A stretch of 64,000 bases of DNA, taken from Ferruginibacter sp. (GTDB taxonomy: Bacteria > Bacteroidota > Bacteroidia > Chitinophagales > Chitinophagaceae). The position numbers and the translations under genes were made by a program. Where the stretch lies: NCBI GenBank assembly GCA_013141115.1, contig JABFRP010000002.1, positions 1,042,647 to 1,106,646 of the forward strand, written 5' to 3'. The notes beneath the pieces are model-generated. The model was not told the origin of the DNA and did no database searches. It was given only the letters and a program-made list of their open reading frames with translations. Below are positions 43,616 through 54,000 of the stretch, one piece after another. Numbering within the stretch: the first letter of the stretch is position 1; the number at the start of each line of letters is the position of its first letter.

Positions 43616-46600
43616 TTATTTTATCACTAAAATACTATCGTTATTTCTTGCAATTATAAAAGCTTCCTTTTTATTAATGCTGATCTTTTTTATACGCCTG
43701 GCCTGGCCCTTAACATCTACCCCGTTCAATGCCTGGCAAAAGAAATTATTGTTTCCACTGTTGATGAGTATGGTGCCGAAATCAGCATCATTTCGCCCTA
43801 ACTCGGTATTGTTGTTATAGTAATTTCCAACAAGCAGCATATCCGGAAGACTATCGTTGTTGGCATTATACACTACAGCATCTTTAAAAGGCGAAAGCTG
43901 TGCCTGCCAGGGCAGAGGCTGAACAGAAAATTTTAAGTTACCCTGGTTAATTAATATCGAATTGGAAAAGTAATCTGCACTCAACACAGTTGATTTAGTT
44001 AGCATCTCCTGCCCAAATAAATCTGTAACAGAGGCTTTTGCAAAATCTTTGGCATATAAAAATTTCTTTTTAAGAAATGGTAATTGCCGATCAAGATCGC
44101 TTTTACCGGTAAATAATATTTCTTTATTGGCTACATAGTAAGTTAATATTTGTTCGTTCTTTCCATTTCCATCAAAATCGTTGTAGTATAATTTTACAGG
44201 TTCCTTTGGCGATGCTTTCAGGCGGCTGTTTTCACCTAAGTTTCCCGCAATTAAATCTATATCTCCGTCGCCATCAAAATCATAAGGCATTACAAAATTC
44301 CACCAGCCTTGTTTATCTGTTAGCACCTGCTTTTGAAAAATCCCTTTGTTATTTATAAAAGCATAAATACCGCCCCATTCCAGCGAAACGATAAGATCTT
44401 TATCTCCATCCTTATCAATATCAAACCAAATGCTGTTGGTTACAAAGCCAATCTCCGCCAATCCTTTTGCAATAGTATTGGTTACATCTGTAAATTTACC
44501 CTTGCCGTCATTTTGTAATAAACAGGATTGAGGAATTTTACCATAGTTTCCTGAAACGGATCTTGCGCCTGCAAACAGATCCGGAAAACCATCATTATTA
44601 AAATCTGCTGCCTCTATACCAGAAGCTGAAAGGTTGAGGTTGCTGAAAGCTTCCACCGCTTTACTCAGCTTTCCTTTACCATCATTTAAATATATTCGAG
44701 GAGTTCCATAATCTGCTTCTTCATAATTTTGATCAACCCCGTTAACAACAATTAAATCCGGATGGCCATCACTATTTATATCGGACCAGGTTGCAGCAAC
44801 AGCTTCATAAGTGCTGTCCATATCAAGGGCGGGTTGGTTTGTTTTTACAAAAGTTCCTGAGCGTGTCTGAATGTATAAAACGCTTTTACTGTTTTTTCCT
44901 GATCCAATAAATACGTCATCAAGATGATCATGGTTTACATCGGCAACAGCAAGTGCAGGGCCTTCTGTTGAAACCATGTGCGGCATTAAATGTTCCCTGT
45001 TAAAATCAACAAATTCATTTTCTGTATGCACATAATTAATCCCGGTGGCCTTGGTAATATCGGTTACCAAATTAGATTTATTTATATTAATCTTTTGTAA
45101 GCTGCTGTAATCGAATAAGGGCAATCCTTTCTGATATGTAACAGTAAGGCCTGCATCGGTTACTGGAATACTTATTTTCTGAAAAGAATTATCAGGCCAT
45201 ACTAATAACACCGAATCTATTGCTGATTTTGCAAGGCCGATTAACAAAGGCGCATCCATGCTGGAGAGAAAACCTTTTACCGGAAATTTTTCATAAGTTC
45301 TTACCTCGCCTTTTACATAAACAATTACTTTAGCACCAATTGCACGCTTGTTTTTAGTGTCTCCAATCAGGTCAATTTTCAGGGATGTTCTTTGGCCTTG
45401 TTTGCTATTGGTATTTCCATAAATAAGGGGAGTAGCATTAATATTGTTTACCACAATATCAAGGTCGCCATCATTATCCAAATCAGCATAAAGGGCGCCG
45501 TTTGAAAAAGTAGGCAGATCGTTTTCTATACCTGTGGCCATGTCTTCAAACATCAATTCGCCTTTGTTTCGGTAGAATTTATTGGGCATTGCAATTTGCG
45601 GCAGCTTTTCTATCAGGTCAAAATCACTGGTGCTGGTATTTTTACTCCTTAAATCCATCTGCGTTTCGTTACTCGAAATATAGTTGATGTAATCAATATC
45701 ATTCATTTTTTTAGGGATGCCATTTGAAATGAAAAGGTCTTTTAAGCCATCATTATCAAAATCCATCCATAACGGTGCCCACGACCAGTCAGTAGCGGCA
45801 ATGCCACTGTAAAGGCCTACCTCACTAAAAAGACCATTACGCCTGTTAAGTTGAAGATTGTTTCTGCTGTATTGCCAGGAGTACCCTTCGCTTAGTTTTA
45901 AATTAAACACATCAAAGTCATCTTCACCGCTTGACATTTTAAGAATTGTAGGATCAGCGGGCAACATATCCAGAGAAATAATTTCAGGAAAGGCATCATT
46001 GTTAACGTCTGCCACATCCACACCCATCGAATAATGGCTGGTATGCATCAACTGCTTTTCGCCCTCTTCTTTAAAGCTGCCATTTTTTTGATTAATGTAC
46101 AGGTAGTCATTTTCGTAAAAATCATTTCCAACATATACATCAGGGTAACCATCCATGTTTATATCAGCAACAGTTATTCCTAATCCATAACCTAATATCG
46201 AATTATTAATGCCTGATTCTTTCGTTGCATCAGTAAAATGATTGCTTTCGTTTTTAAACAACCTGGCGCCCACCAAAGGGTTATTAATCTTTAAATAATC
46301 ATTTCGTGTTCTTAGCGCAGTATATCCCTGTACAGAATGATTGAGTAAAAACATATCAAGATCACCATCAAGGTCATAATCAAAAAAAGCGGACTGGGTG
46401 GAAAGTCCTACAAACTCAAGCCCGTATTGCATTGCTTCATCTTTAAAATGAGGAATTCCGTTTTTATCAATGCCTGTGCAAATTAAAAGAAGGTTTTTAC
46501 TGTGTAGTACTTCAAAGTTGCCTACACGGCAAACATAAATATCCAATAGCCCATCGGCATTTACATCTGCTACTGACACACCTGTGGTCCAGCCTTTATC

Positions 46601-47014
46601 GTCGGGTATTCCAGCTTCAATGGTAATGTCTTTAAAATGCATACCACCTTCATTCAGGTAAAGCCGGTTCTGCTTTTGATTGGCACCAAAGTACAAATCT
46701 ATTTTTCCATCATTATTAAAATCGCCGCCGCCCACACCACTGCCATTATAAAAATAAATGTACCGGAGAAGATTTAAGTCCTTAGAAAAGGTAAGATCGT
46801 TGCTGAAGTTGAGGCCTGTTGTTTCACTTTCCAACACTTTAAATAATGAAGCGCTGTCCTTCGTTTTGCCGGTAGTGCAAGAAATAAAATGTATGATTGT
46901 GAAAAGAAATAACAAACAGCCTACTGCCGCACAGCTCTTGTAAATCACCTGCCCCAAAAGCTTAAATATTGTACACGTGGCTGATCTTTTAGCAGATAAC
47001 ACTTGATTAGGCAT
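43616..47014 (-). CDS. UnbV/FG-GAP (VCBS) repeat lipoprotein
   Basis: A 1132-residue exported protein. The signal region is long; a GTG start at 46948 would give a cleaner lipoprotein signal ending FISC. Many calcium-binding FG-GAP/VCBS repeats occur (GGGDFNNDGKIDLYFG, DYDLDGDLDMFLLN, DVNNDAFPEI, DFDGDGDIDLIAGNLG), and an ASPIC/UnbV segment lies in the middle (AIGAKVIVYVKGEVRTYEKF, VLLVWPDNSFQKI). These beta-propeller proteins are usually next to SusC/SusD pairs; none is near. Surface adhesion or glycan binding suspected. Confidence 0.85.
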   Translation of the reverse strand: MPNQVLSAKRSATCTIFKLLGQVIYKSCAAVGCLLFLFTIIHFISCTTGKTKDSASLFKVLESETTGLNFSNDLTFSKDLNLLRYIYFYNGSGVGGGDFNNDGKIDLYFGANQKQNRLYLNEGGMHFKDITIEAGIPDDKGWTTGVSVADVNADGLLDIYVCRVGNFEVLHSKNLLLICTGIDKNGIPHFKDEAMQYGLEFVGLSTQSAFFDYDLDGDLDMFLLNHSVQGYTALRTRNDYLKINNPLVGARLFKNESNHFTDATKESGINNSILGYGLGITVADINMDGYPDVYVGNDFYENDYLYINQKNGSFKEEGEKQLMHTSHYSMGVDVADVNNDAFPEIISLDMLPADPTILKMSSGEDDFDVFNLKLSEGYSWQYSRNNLQLNRRNGLFSEVGLYSGIAATDWSWAPLWMDFDNDGLKDLFISNGIPKKMNDIDYINYISSNETQMDLRSKNTSTSDFDLIEKLPQIAMPNKFYRNKGELMFEDMATGIENDLPTFSNGALYADLDNDGDLDIVVNNINATPLIYGNTNSKQGQRTSLKIDLIGDTKNKRAIGAKVIVYVKGEVRTYEKFPVKGFLSSMDAPLLIGLAKSAIDSVLLVWPDNSFQKISIPVTDAGLTVTYQKGLPLFDYSSLQKININKSNLVTDITKATGINYVHTENEFVDFNREHLMPHMVSTEGPALAVADVNHDHLDDVFIGSGKNSKSVLYIQTRSGTFVKTNQPALDMDSTYEAVAATWSDINSDGHPDLIVVNGVDQNYEEADYGTPRIYLNDGKGKLSKAVEAFSNLNLSASGIEAADFNNDGFPDLFAGARSVSGNYGKIPQSCLLQNDGKGKFTDVTNTIAKGLAEIGFVTNSIWFDIDKDGDKDLIVSLEWGGIYAFINNKGIFQKQVLTDKQGWWNFVMPYDFDGDGDIDLIAGNLGENSRLKASPKEPVKLYYNDFDGNGKNEQILTYYVANKEILFTGKSDLDRQLPFLKKKFLYAKDFAKASVTDLFGQEMLTKSTVLSADYFSNSILINQGNLKFSVQPLPWQAQLSPFKDAVVYNANNDSLPDMLLVGNYYNNNTELGRNDADFGTILINSGNNNFFCQALNGVDVKGQARRIKKISINKKEAFIIARNNDSILVIK

Positions 47015-47399
47015 TAGAATAAAATTAAAGTAGTTTAATTGACTGGGCTATATCATTTTCGGATGCTAATATTACGAACTTTTATTTCTTTTGGCTACAG
47101 AATAAGATTTTATACGGAAATTGTGGTAAAAGTTTCTACCGTTTCAATGCAAGGTTTACTTCGGTTTAGGTACTGCTTAAGTTGATATAATTTAGTTGTT
47201 CTTCTTTATCTTAATAAATCTCCTTTTAATTCTATTTTATTTGCACCTGCAAGGGTAAGTTGTTTTATAAGCCTGATAAATTTCAGGGTTTTTGATGCGT
47301 GGTTAGCCAACTTGAAAATAATATTTTATACCGTTGTTAATTATTAATTTACTTTATAAATTAAGCCTCCATTTTTTAAGCAGCTAAATAAAAATATTT
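47015..47399. other. Intergenic region between divergent genes
   Basis: 385 bases. No ORF, palindrome or obvious RNA gene seen. It must hold the two divergent promoters. A TTTTATTTGC box near 47230 is a weak -7 candidate. Confidence 0.5.
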
Positions 47400-48029
47400 A
47401 TGGATAAGATTGAAGAAATATTTGCCAATAACAAGCAATGGGTGGCTGATAAACTTTCTGTTGATCCTGGTTATTTTGAGCAACTTGGTAAGGGGCAGAG
47501 TCCGGAATTTTTATACATTGGCTGTAGCGATAGCCGTGTTACTGCCGAAGATATGATGGGTGTACAACCAGGTGAAGTTTTTGTACACCGCAATATTGCC
47601 AACATGGTTATCAGCATCGATCTTAATGTAATGAGTGTATTGAACTATGCGGTACGGCATTTAAATGTAAACCATATTATTGTATGCGGCCATTATGCCT
47701 GTGGCGGTGTAAAGGCTGCCATGCAAAGTAATGATATGGGCATTTTAAATCCCTGGTTAAGAAATATACGTGATGTTTACCGGCTGCATAAAGAAGAACT
47801 TAACGCTATTACCGAAGAAGAAAAAAGGTATGACCGGTTGATAGAATTAAATGTGCAGGAACAATGTGTTAACCTGATAAAAACCGCAGCTGTACAACAA
47901 GCCTATAAAGAAAGAGGACTGCGGGTACATGGCTGGGTATTTGATATACACACCGGAAAATTAATTGACCTCAAAATTAATTTTCATAAAATACTGGAGG
48001 ATATAATGGAGATATATAAGCTGGTGTAA
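47400..48029 (+). CDS. Beta-class carbonic anhydrase
   Basis: A 209-residue zinc enzyme interconverting CO2 and bicarbonate. Zinc ligands and the catalytic dyad are intact: C42, H98 and C101 for zinc, with D44 and R46 (GCSDSRV and HYACGG). Length and the C-terminal WVFDIHTGKLIDLKI fit the type II beta-CA branch. No signal peptide, so cytoplasmic. A shared terminator follows and separates it from the DUF1801 gene. Confidence 0.93.
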   Translation: MDKIEEIFANNKQWVADKLSVDPGYFEQLGKGQSPEFLYIGCSDSRVTAEDMMGVQPGEVFVHRNIANMVISIDLNVMSVLNYAVRHLNVNHIIVCGHYACGGVKAAMQSNDMGILNPWLRNIRDVYRLHKEELNAITEEEKRYDRLIELNVQEQCVNLIKTAAVQQAYKERGLRVHGWVFDIHTGKLIDLKINFHKILEDIMEIYKLV

Positions 48030-48041
48030 AATAGTTATAAC

Positions 48042-48075
48042 AATAAAGCCCCGAACTAAATGCCAGGGCTTTATT
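48042..48075. terminator. Bidirectional terminator between carbonic anhydrase and DUF1801
   Basis: A 10-bp perfect stem (48042-48051 with 48066-48075) around a 14-base loop, AT-rich on both sides, between two convergent genes. Confidence 0.75.
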
Positions 48076-48092
48076 ATTAAGTATCTGTGCTA

Positions 48093-48548
48093 TTACCGCT
48101 TTAAATTTTTTTCATACACTTCAATCCAGTCATCTACAGTTATCTTGCTGCTTAGTTCACCAATTAATTTATAAGGTATTTTTTCGGGGTTTTTAAAGCG
48201 GATACAACTTTTGCCCATGTCTAATTTTCCAATACTAAGTTTAGCATATTCATCAATAAACCATTTTGCCAGTTTGGCATCGCCATACACATACATGTGG
48301 TATACTGCAATAAAATTTTTTTGAGATGCAATGCTTATAAAAGGCAACGGCAATTCCGGAGTGCAATGATAACCTGGCGGATAAATACTGTGCGGCACTA
48401 CATAACCAATCATACCATAACCCATGCCCTCTTTAAATCCTTTGGGCAAATTTTTCTTAATTACTTTTCTTAACTCCGTAATAGGTTTCTTTCTATCTTC
48501 CGGCAACTCTGCAATGTATTGCTCTACAGTGATAGCTTTTGATGTCAT
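48093..48548 (-). CDS. DUF1801 (YdhG-like) protein
   Basis: A 151-residue protein of the DUF1801 family: a start TVEQYIAELPEDRKKPITELR, then FKEGMGYGMIGYVVP and FISIASQKNFIAVYHMYVYG, then IGKLDMGKSCIRF. No catalytic assignment exists. It is the last gene of a run of six small minus-strand genes with short gaps (9 bases to DinB). Confidence 0.85.
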   Translation of the reverse strand: MTSKAITVEQYIAELPEDRKKPITELRKVIKKNLPKGFKEGMGYGMIGYVVPHSIYPPGYHCTPELPLPFISIASQKNFIAVYHMYVYGDAKLAKWFIDEYAKLSIGKLDMGKSCIRFKNPEKIPYKLIGELSSKITVDDWIEVYEKNLKR

Positions 48549-48557
48549 TGTAAAAAA

Positions 48558-49082
48558 TTAGAAATTTAAAATACGAAAAAATTGTGGCCATGGCCCCATC
48601 TCTGTTGTATATTGTTTTGCCATTACACGGGTTATTTGTGCAATATGGGTAAGATCATGCACCACCCAGGTGGAGAGTAAATTTCTCAACGTTACTTCAC
48701 CCAATACAGGGTGCATTCCTTTTTTATCCAAATCTGTTTCTGTTAAATGTGCAGATTTAAACCATATCATATTTTCTTTTCTTATAGCAGCAAATTCATC
48801 TAAAAGTTGTTGTGAAGATTTGCCTTTACTTTCTTCATACTGTGCAAACCTATTCCATGGCACAAAGCTTTTTGTATTGCCAAACTCAAGAATCATTTTT
48901 GCCCTTACCACCCAATCGGTTTTTTCGCCGTGTACCAGGTGGCCTATTACATCATAGGGCGAAAATGTTTCCGGACCTTCGTTGTTCATCACCCAATCAT
49001 CACTTAAGCCCATAAGCAATGTTGTACAAACTGCTGGGGTTCTTTCTAAAATTTCTATAGCCTGTTCAATTGTATATTTCAT
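48558..49082 (-). CDS. DinB family metal-binding protein
   Basis: A 174-residue DinB-like four-helix bundle. The metal ligands H48 (VIGHLVHGE) and H142/H146 (WVVHDLTHIAQI) are intact. Members are thiol-dependent transferases or detoxification enzymes with a low-molecular-weight thiol. Bases 49083-49092 separate it from the VOC gene. Target compound unknown. Confidence 0.82.
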   Translation of the reverse strand: MKYTIEQAIEILERTPAVCTTLLMGLSDDWVMNNEGPETFSPYDVIGHLVHGEKTDWVVRAKMILEFGNTKSFVPWNRFAQYEESKGKSSQQLLDEFAAIRKENMIWFKSAHLTETDLDKKGMHPVLGEVTLRNLLSTWVVHDLTHIAQITRVMAKQYTTEMGPWPQFFRILNF

Positions 49083-49092
49083 TAAGCCATAA

Positions 49093-49488
49093 TTATTTTT
49101 GCATCGATGCAGGAATATTATGCAATGCTATACGATTACCTTCGCTATCAATAAATACACCCATATCGCCATACTCAGGGCTTATCTCCATGCGTGGCAC
49201 TAAAATTTTTCCACCGGCAGCTTCTACTTTATCTAATACATGGCGCAGATCCGGATTGCCATTTAAGTAAATTAAAGGACCGTCAGTTAACGATGGTTTA
49301 TGAAAACCACCCGTATCTACAATAGCGCCGCCAATACCATTCATCGGGTCATCCAGCGGAAACATTCTCATTTTCATGTTGGGCATATCAATAGCCGTCA
49401 TGGTAAAACCAAAAATGGTTTCGTAAAATTTTTGTGCCCTGCTAATGTCTGTTGCCGGTATTTCAAACCAACTAATTGCGTTTTGCAT
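49093..49488 (-). CDS. VOC family (glyoxalase-like) protein
   Basis: A 131-residue vicinal-oxygen-chelate protein: ISWFEIPATDISRAQKFYETIFGF at the start, then GGKILVPRMEI, and the ending GVFIDSEGNRIALHN that is typical for the group. Probably metal-dependent or an antibiotic/aldehyde-modifying enzyme; the substrate is unknown. It is one of two VOC genes in the same run (the other is at 50525). Confidence 0.82.
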   Translation of the reverse strand: MQNAISWFEIPATDISRAQKFYETIFGFTMTAIDMPNMKMRMFPLDDPMNGIGGAIVDTGGFHKPSLTDGPLIYLNGNPDLRHVLDKVEAAGGKILVPRMEISPEYGDMGVFIDSEGNRIALHNIPASMQK

Positions 49489-49513
49489 TTTTATATTTTT
49501 TTTTGATGAAGAA

Positions 49514-49861
49514 TTATTGTGGCATATTTTGTTTTTGCCATTGTTCCAATATGTTAATTAAACTATCACTTAATGCTGGCTTTTTATTTTTAAAGGGCAT
49601 AAACTTATTATCAATCTGCGGCAATTTTACCCTGGCAATTATTTCGGTGATATTGGTTTTTACAGCATCATAAGTATTCAATGCCTGTTTTCTTCCTTCC
49701 GGAGGAAAGTGACAGGGTGTACAACGTGATTGCATTATCGGCATCACATCTTTATCAAAAGAAATTACCGCAGGTGCCTTAGCTGCTTTTTTACTGCCGC
49801 TGCAATTTTGTAATGCAATAAGTGCGCTTACACTTAATACTACTATCGCTATTTTCTTCAT
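49514..49861 (-). CDS. c-type cytochrome-like lipoprotein
   Basis: A 115-residue lipoprotein (lipobox ending LQNC at C20). A single heme-binding C47-T-P-C50-H51 motif occurs in IMQSRCTPCHFPPEG. The rest is short and polar (KFMPFKNKKPALSDSLINIL) and includes a plausible axial methionine. This matches small cytochrome-like proteins of Bacteroidota. Periplasmic electron transfer or sensing is likely. It sits between a VOC gene and the rhodanese lipoprotein gene. Confidence 0.75.
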   Translation of the reverse strand: MKKIAIVVLSVSALIALQNCSGSKKAAKAPAVISFDKDVMPIMQSRCTPCHFPPEGRKQALNTYDAVKTNITEIIARVKLPQIDNKFMPFKNKKPALSDSLINILEQWQKQNMPQ

Positions 49862-49890
49862 GCTTTTTAGGTTATTGTATTAAATAAATT

Positions 49891-50475
49891 TTACTGTTTG
49901 ATGTATAGTTTATTGTTGCAATCGTTAGCAGTTGTTTTATTATTCCATTCGCTCATACCCGATTGCATATTGGTTACTTTAGTAAATCCGTTTTGCATTA
50001 ACACATAGGTTGCCATTGGGCTGCGGTGGCTGTGGCTGCAGTATACTACTATCTCTTTATTCTTGTAATCCTTTAACTCTGTCATTCTGTTTTGCAGCTC
50101 CTGCACCGGAATATTTATGGCGCCTGCCAGCCGGCCAAATTTATCGGGTGCTGTGCCGTTAAATTCTTCTGCTGTACGTACATCAAGCAACACTATATTT
50201 TCTTTACCCATATCAGCAATAAAATTACAAATTGCGTCTGGCGCTATATGCTTAATCCGAACAGTATTTTTATCAACCAAGTTCATCATACAGCTTTTAC
50301 AGGTGCCGGGCTTTTCGTATACTGTGGTATCACAACTTCTACCACATGGCATGCAAACATATTTTGTGGTATCAACTTGCGCAACAGGTTTTTCTGTACT
50401 GTTTGCATTACTGCAACTTTCTGTACACAAAAGCAGCATAAATACAACAACCGAAATTTGAATTAAATTTTTCAT
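49891..50475 (-). CDS. Rhodanese-domain lipoprotein with Cys-rich N-terminus
   Basis: A 194-residue lipoprotein (C21 after TES). Residues about 39-67 carry four Cys pairs or singles (CMPCGRSC, then TCKSC) resembling a heavy-metal-binding YHS-like domain. The rhodanese domain follows: LLDVRTAEEF, GAINIPVQEL, and the active-site loop with C146 in YCSHSHRSP. It probably transfers sulfane sulfur or handles a metal in the periplasm. Sulfur substrate not known. Upstream of the cytochrome-like gene. Confidence 0.82.
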   Translation of the reverse strand: MKNLIQISVVVFMLLLCTESCSNANSTEKPVAQVDTTKYVCMPCGRSCDTTVYEKPGTCKSCMMNLVDKNTVRIKHIAPDAICNFIADMGKENIVLLDVRTAEEFNGTAPDKFGRLAGAINIPVQELQNRMTELKDYKNKEIVVYCSHSHRSPMATYVLMQNGFTKVTNMQSGMSEWNNKTTANDCNNKLYIKQ

Positions 50476-50524
50476 TTTATTTATACCTTTTCTTAAAAAT
50501 TCATTTTGTTATTTAACCTCTGGG

Positions 50525-50938
50525 TTATTGGGTAACCACATTCGCCATTTTTTCATATACCTCATCGTTGGCCTCCCATAATTCCACCCGGTTGCCTTCG
50601 CCATCCAGTACATGTACAAATTTTCCGTACTCATAAATTTCCATCTGATCTACAATAGTTACACCTTCTTCTTTTAATTGTTTTATCAGTGCTTCAAGAT
50701 CATCCACCCTGTAGTTGATCATGTATTGTTGCGATGCATCGCCAAAATAATCGGTCTCCTTTTCAAAAGGGCTCCATACCGAATAGCCTTTCTTTTCCTT
50801 ATCATTGCTGTGCCGCCATTCAAAACTGCTGCCGTATTTATCCATGGCAATACCTAAATGTTTGGCATACCAGTCTTTTTGTGCATCAGGATTATTGCAT
50901 TTAAAAAATACGCCGCCGATAGATGTAACTCTTTTCAT
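50525..50938 (-). CDS. VOC family protein
   Basis: A 137-residue vicinal-oxygen-chelate protein (VTSIGGVFFKCNNPDAQKDWYAKHLG, then YRVDDLEALIKQLKEEGV, then FVHVLDGEGNRVELWE). Glyoxalase/bleomycin-resistance fold. First gene of the run on the minus strand (50525 back to 48093), with gaps of 9 to 49 bases, so an operon is likely. No specific substrate. Confidence 0.8.
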   Translation of the reverse strand: MKRVTSIGGVFFKCNNPDAQKDWYAKHLGIAMDKYGSSFEWRHSNDKEKKGYSVWSPFEKETDYFGDASQQYMINYRVDDLEALIKQLKEEGVTIVDQMEIYEYGKFVHVLDGEGNRVELWEANDEVYEKMANVVTQ

Positions 50939-51041
50939 ACAATCAATTTTTTTTCAAAATACAATTTTACTTTTTTGTTTTGGATATTTATTTTATAAGT
51001 GGCGAAGCAAAAGAAAATAATTACACAACAATTTTTCAGAT

Positions 51042-51073
51042 AAAACGGCTACCCTTTTTGGGATAGCCGTTTT
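51042..51073 (-). terminator. Rho-independent terminator of the T9SS repeat protein
   Basis: A stem of AAAACGGCTA plus CCC (51042-51054) with GGG plus TAGCCGTTTT (51060-51073), with a five-base loop and one bulge. On the minus strand it comes right after the 51092 gene. Confidence 0.8.
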
Positions 51074-51091
51074 ATTAAAATTGAAATTACC

Positions 51092-54000
51092 TTAATTTTT
51101 TACAAGCTTTATTGCTACTCCATCTTCCAGTTTTAATATATACACACCATTGGCAAAATGGCTGATATTAATTTGTTGCTGATAATTGCTGATAATAAAT
51201 TGCCTTAACTGCTTACCCAACATATCTGTTATCACTGCTGTTGTATTTATTAAAGTTTTATTTTCAAAACTAAGCGTTGTTATATTAGTTACCGGATTAG
51301 GGTATACCGTAACACTATTATTTTTGGATAAATGCAACAGCACTATTAATGAATTGCTATAGCTACCATCTTTATCTACTATTTTAAGGCGATAATAAAG
51401 TTTATTGGCACTTAACAAGCCAGCTCCTGCATCGGTATAATTATAGGTTTGATCAACAGTGCTGTTGATTGCTGCTACTGTACCCACTTTTGTAAAGATC
51501 CGGCCATCTGTACTTCTTTGCACTTCAAAACTATTTGTATTGATTTCATTGGTGGTTTTCCAGGTTAGTAATACATCGTTTTGGGAATGGGTTGCATAAA
51601 AATCTAACAGTTTTATGGGAATTATTGTTGCTTTGGTTTGAATAATAAATCCACTGAAGCCTGTTACATCAAAACTCACTTCCCAACGGTTAACACCACC
51701 ATTCCAAATAATATCTGCATCATTAGGATCGATGATTACCGGACTACCGGAATAAGTAACGGGTAGTCCGCTACCATTGCTACTAGTACCGGGATATTTT
51801 CCAATTCGAAGATTGGCTATGCCTGTTACATCAGCATTGTCTGTTGGTAAGTTTAACAAGCTGCCCGGATGGTTATTGAAATCGTCAAACTCCTGCTGAG
51901 TAAAGTACAATGTAACTTTTGCTGTTGCTGTGGAAGCATTAGTTACTGGTGTAATTTCATAGTGTCGGGCTACAAATGGGTCGCCTCCATAAGTTGGCAA
52001 GGAGGACTCTACCCAAACTTTGGCTTTTACTGCACTGCTAACCGGGCTTGCTCCGTTAGGAGTAAGCGTTGCAATAATGCGACAGCCGACACTTGCAATT
52101 AATGGCGTAGCGGTAAGGGTATAAATATTTTGTGTTATTGAATCCTGCATTTCAGCCATCGTCATGCTTTCGGGATTAAAAATGCTGATGATGTTTTCGG
52201 AGGGACGGCCTACTATTAAGTAATTATAAGCAGCATTATAGGCAGAAGTTAGTGAAGATCCTCCTGATGTTAATGTGCCTGTAACACTGTTACAAGAAGA
52301 AATAAAGCCAGTAGCTCCATTGTTAGGATTACCTAAGGTAATGGCTCCCGCATTAGTTGCTATTCCATTATCCCAGTTTGGACTATTAATAATATAACCT
52401 CCATTATTTAATATCGTCAAATTACCACTACCTATTGAATCATTAATTTTATTGCCCACTAAAGAGTTGTTGCTACTAACCAATCCGGATACCCCAATCA
52501 TGCCATCACCCCATGTAATTGCTCCAGCTTTTGTTATGGCACCATTATTCCACTTAGGGTTTCTTACTAAATAGTTGTCATTACTCAATAGGGTTATTGT
52601 AGGATTTGTTAAGGGATTATCTGCGCTGCCCACGAGAGAATTACTGCTACTTACAGGACCGGATATACCTGAAGCACCATTACCCCAGGTAATTGCTCCG
52701 GCATTAATTACAGCTCCATTATCCCATTCAGGGCTTTTTACAATAAAGTTGCCATTGCTTAGTCTAAGTATTTCCCCGTTTCCTATAACATCTTCTGAAG
52801 AAGTACCTGTTAAGGAATTACTACTGCTGATTACTCCGGAGATGCCAGTGACGCCGCTGCCCCAGGTAATAGCTCCCGCCCTAGTTGAGGCGCCATTATT
52901 CCAATTGGGGTTTGTTATTAAAAAGTTCCCATTAGTAAGCTCGGTTACCCCAATATTGGCTAAAGGATTAGCTGCATTACCTACTAAAGAATTACCACTA
53001 TTTAAAATACCTGTTGTACTTCCTGATCCACTTCCCCAGGTAATTGCCCCTGCATTAACATCTGCTCCATTATCCCATTTTGGGCTTTTTATTATGAAGC
53101 TGCCATTATTAAGTGCAACTATATTGTTATTACTTCCTATACTATCCCCGGCGGCACTGCCAATTAATGAATTACTGCTACTGACCGTGCCTGTTGTACC
53201 AGTGTTTCCATTTCCCCATGTTGCAGCACTAACATGAACACCTGTTCCATTATTCCAATTTGGGCTAGTTACAACATAGTTACCATTGCTAAGGGCAACT
53301 ACACCAGAACTTCCTATACTGTCCCCCTCATTGCTACCTACTAAAGAATTACTACCAGTCACTATTCCAGTAATCCCTGTATTTCCATTACCAAATGTAG
53401 CAGCGCCGGCTTTAGAGGTTGTTCCATTAGTCCAATTGGGACTGCATACAACATAATTGCTATTACTTAAGCTATAGACATTTAATCCTACCCGGTCATT
53501 GGCAGTATTACCGACTAACGAATTACCACTATTTAGCGATCCTGACAAGCCCGCAGTACCACTAACTAATGTTGCTGCACCTGCATTGGTAATTGCCCCG
53601 TTATCCCAATTAGGACTGCCCACTACAAAATTTCCATTATTAAGGTCAATTATGCCAGCACTTCCTACACTGTCGTTTTCAGTACTACCTATAATGGAAT
53701 TACTGCTGCTAACAAATCCATTTATGGGGGTATTTTTATTACTCAAAGTAACAGCACCCACTTTAGAAACAGTTCCATCGGTCCAATTAGGGCTTATTAC
53801 CACATAATTTCCATTGTTCAAAACACTTACATTAGATCCAACCCGGTCATATGCAGTACTGCCAATTAACGAGTTACTGCTACTTATTGCGCCGCATAGT
53901 CCCGAAGTACCATAACCCCATGTAACTGCTCCAACATCTATTAATGATCCATTATCCCATGAAGGGTTGGCTATATAATAATAATCGCCGCCAGCAGACA

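Noticed and set aside
52575..53237. Long opposite-strand open frame inside the T9SS repeat gene
   Set aside because: It is a low-complexity shadow of the repeats; the minus-strand protein has a signal peptide, repeats and a sorting domain.
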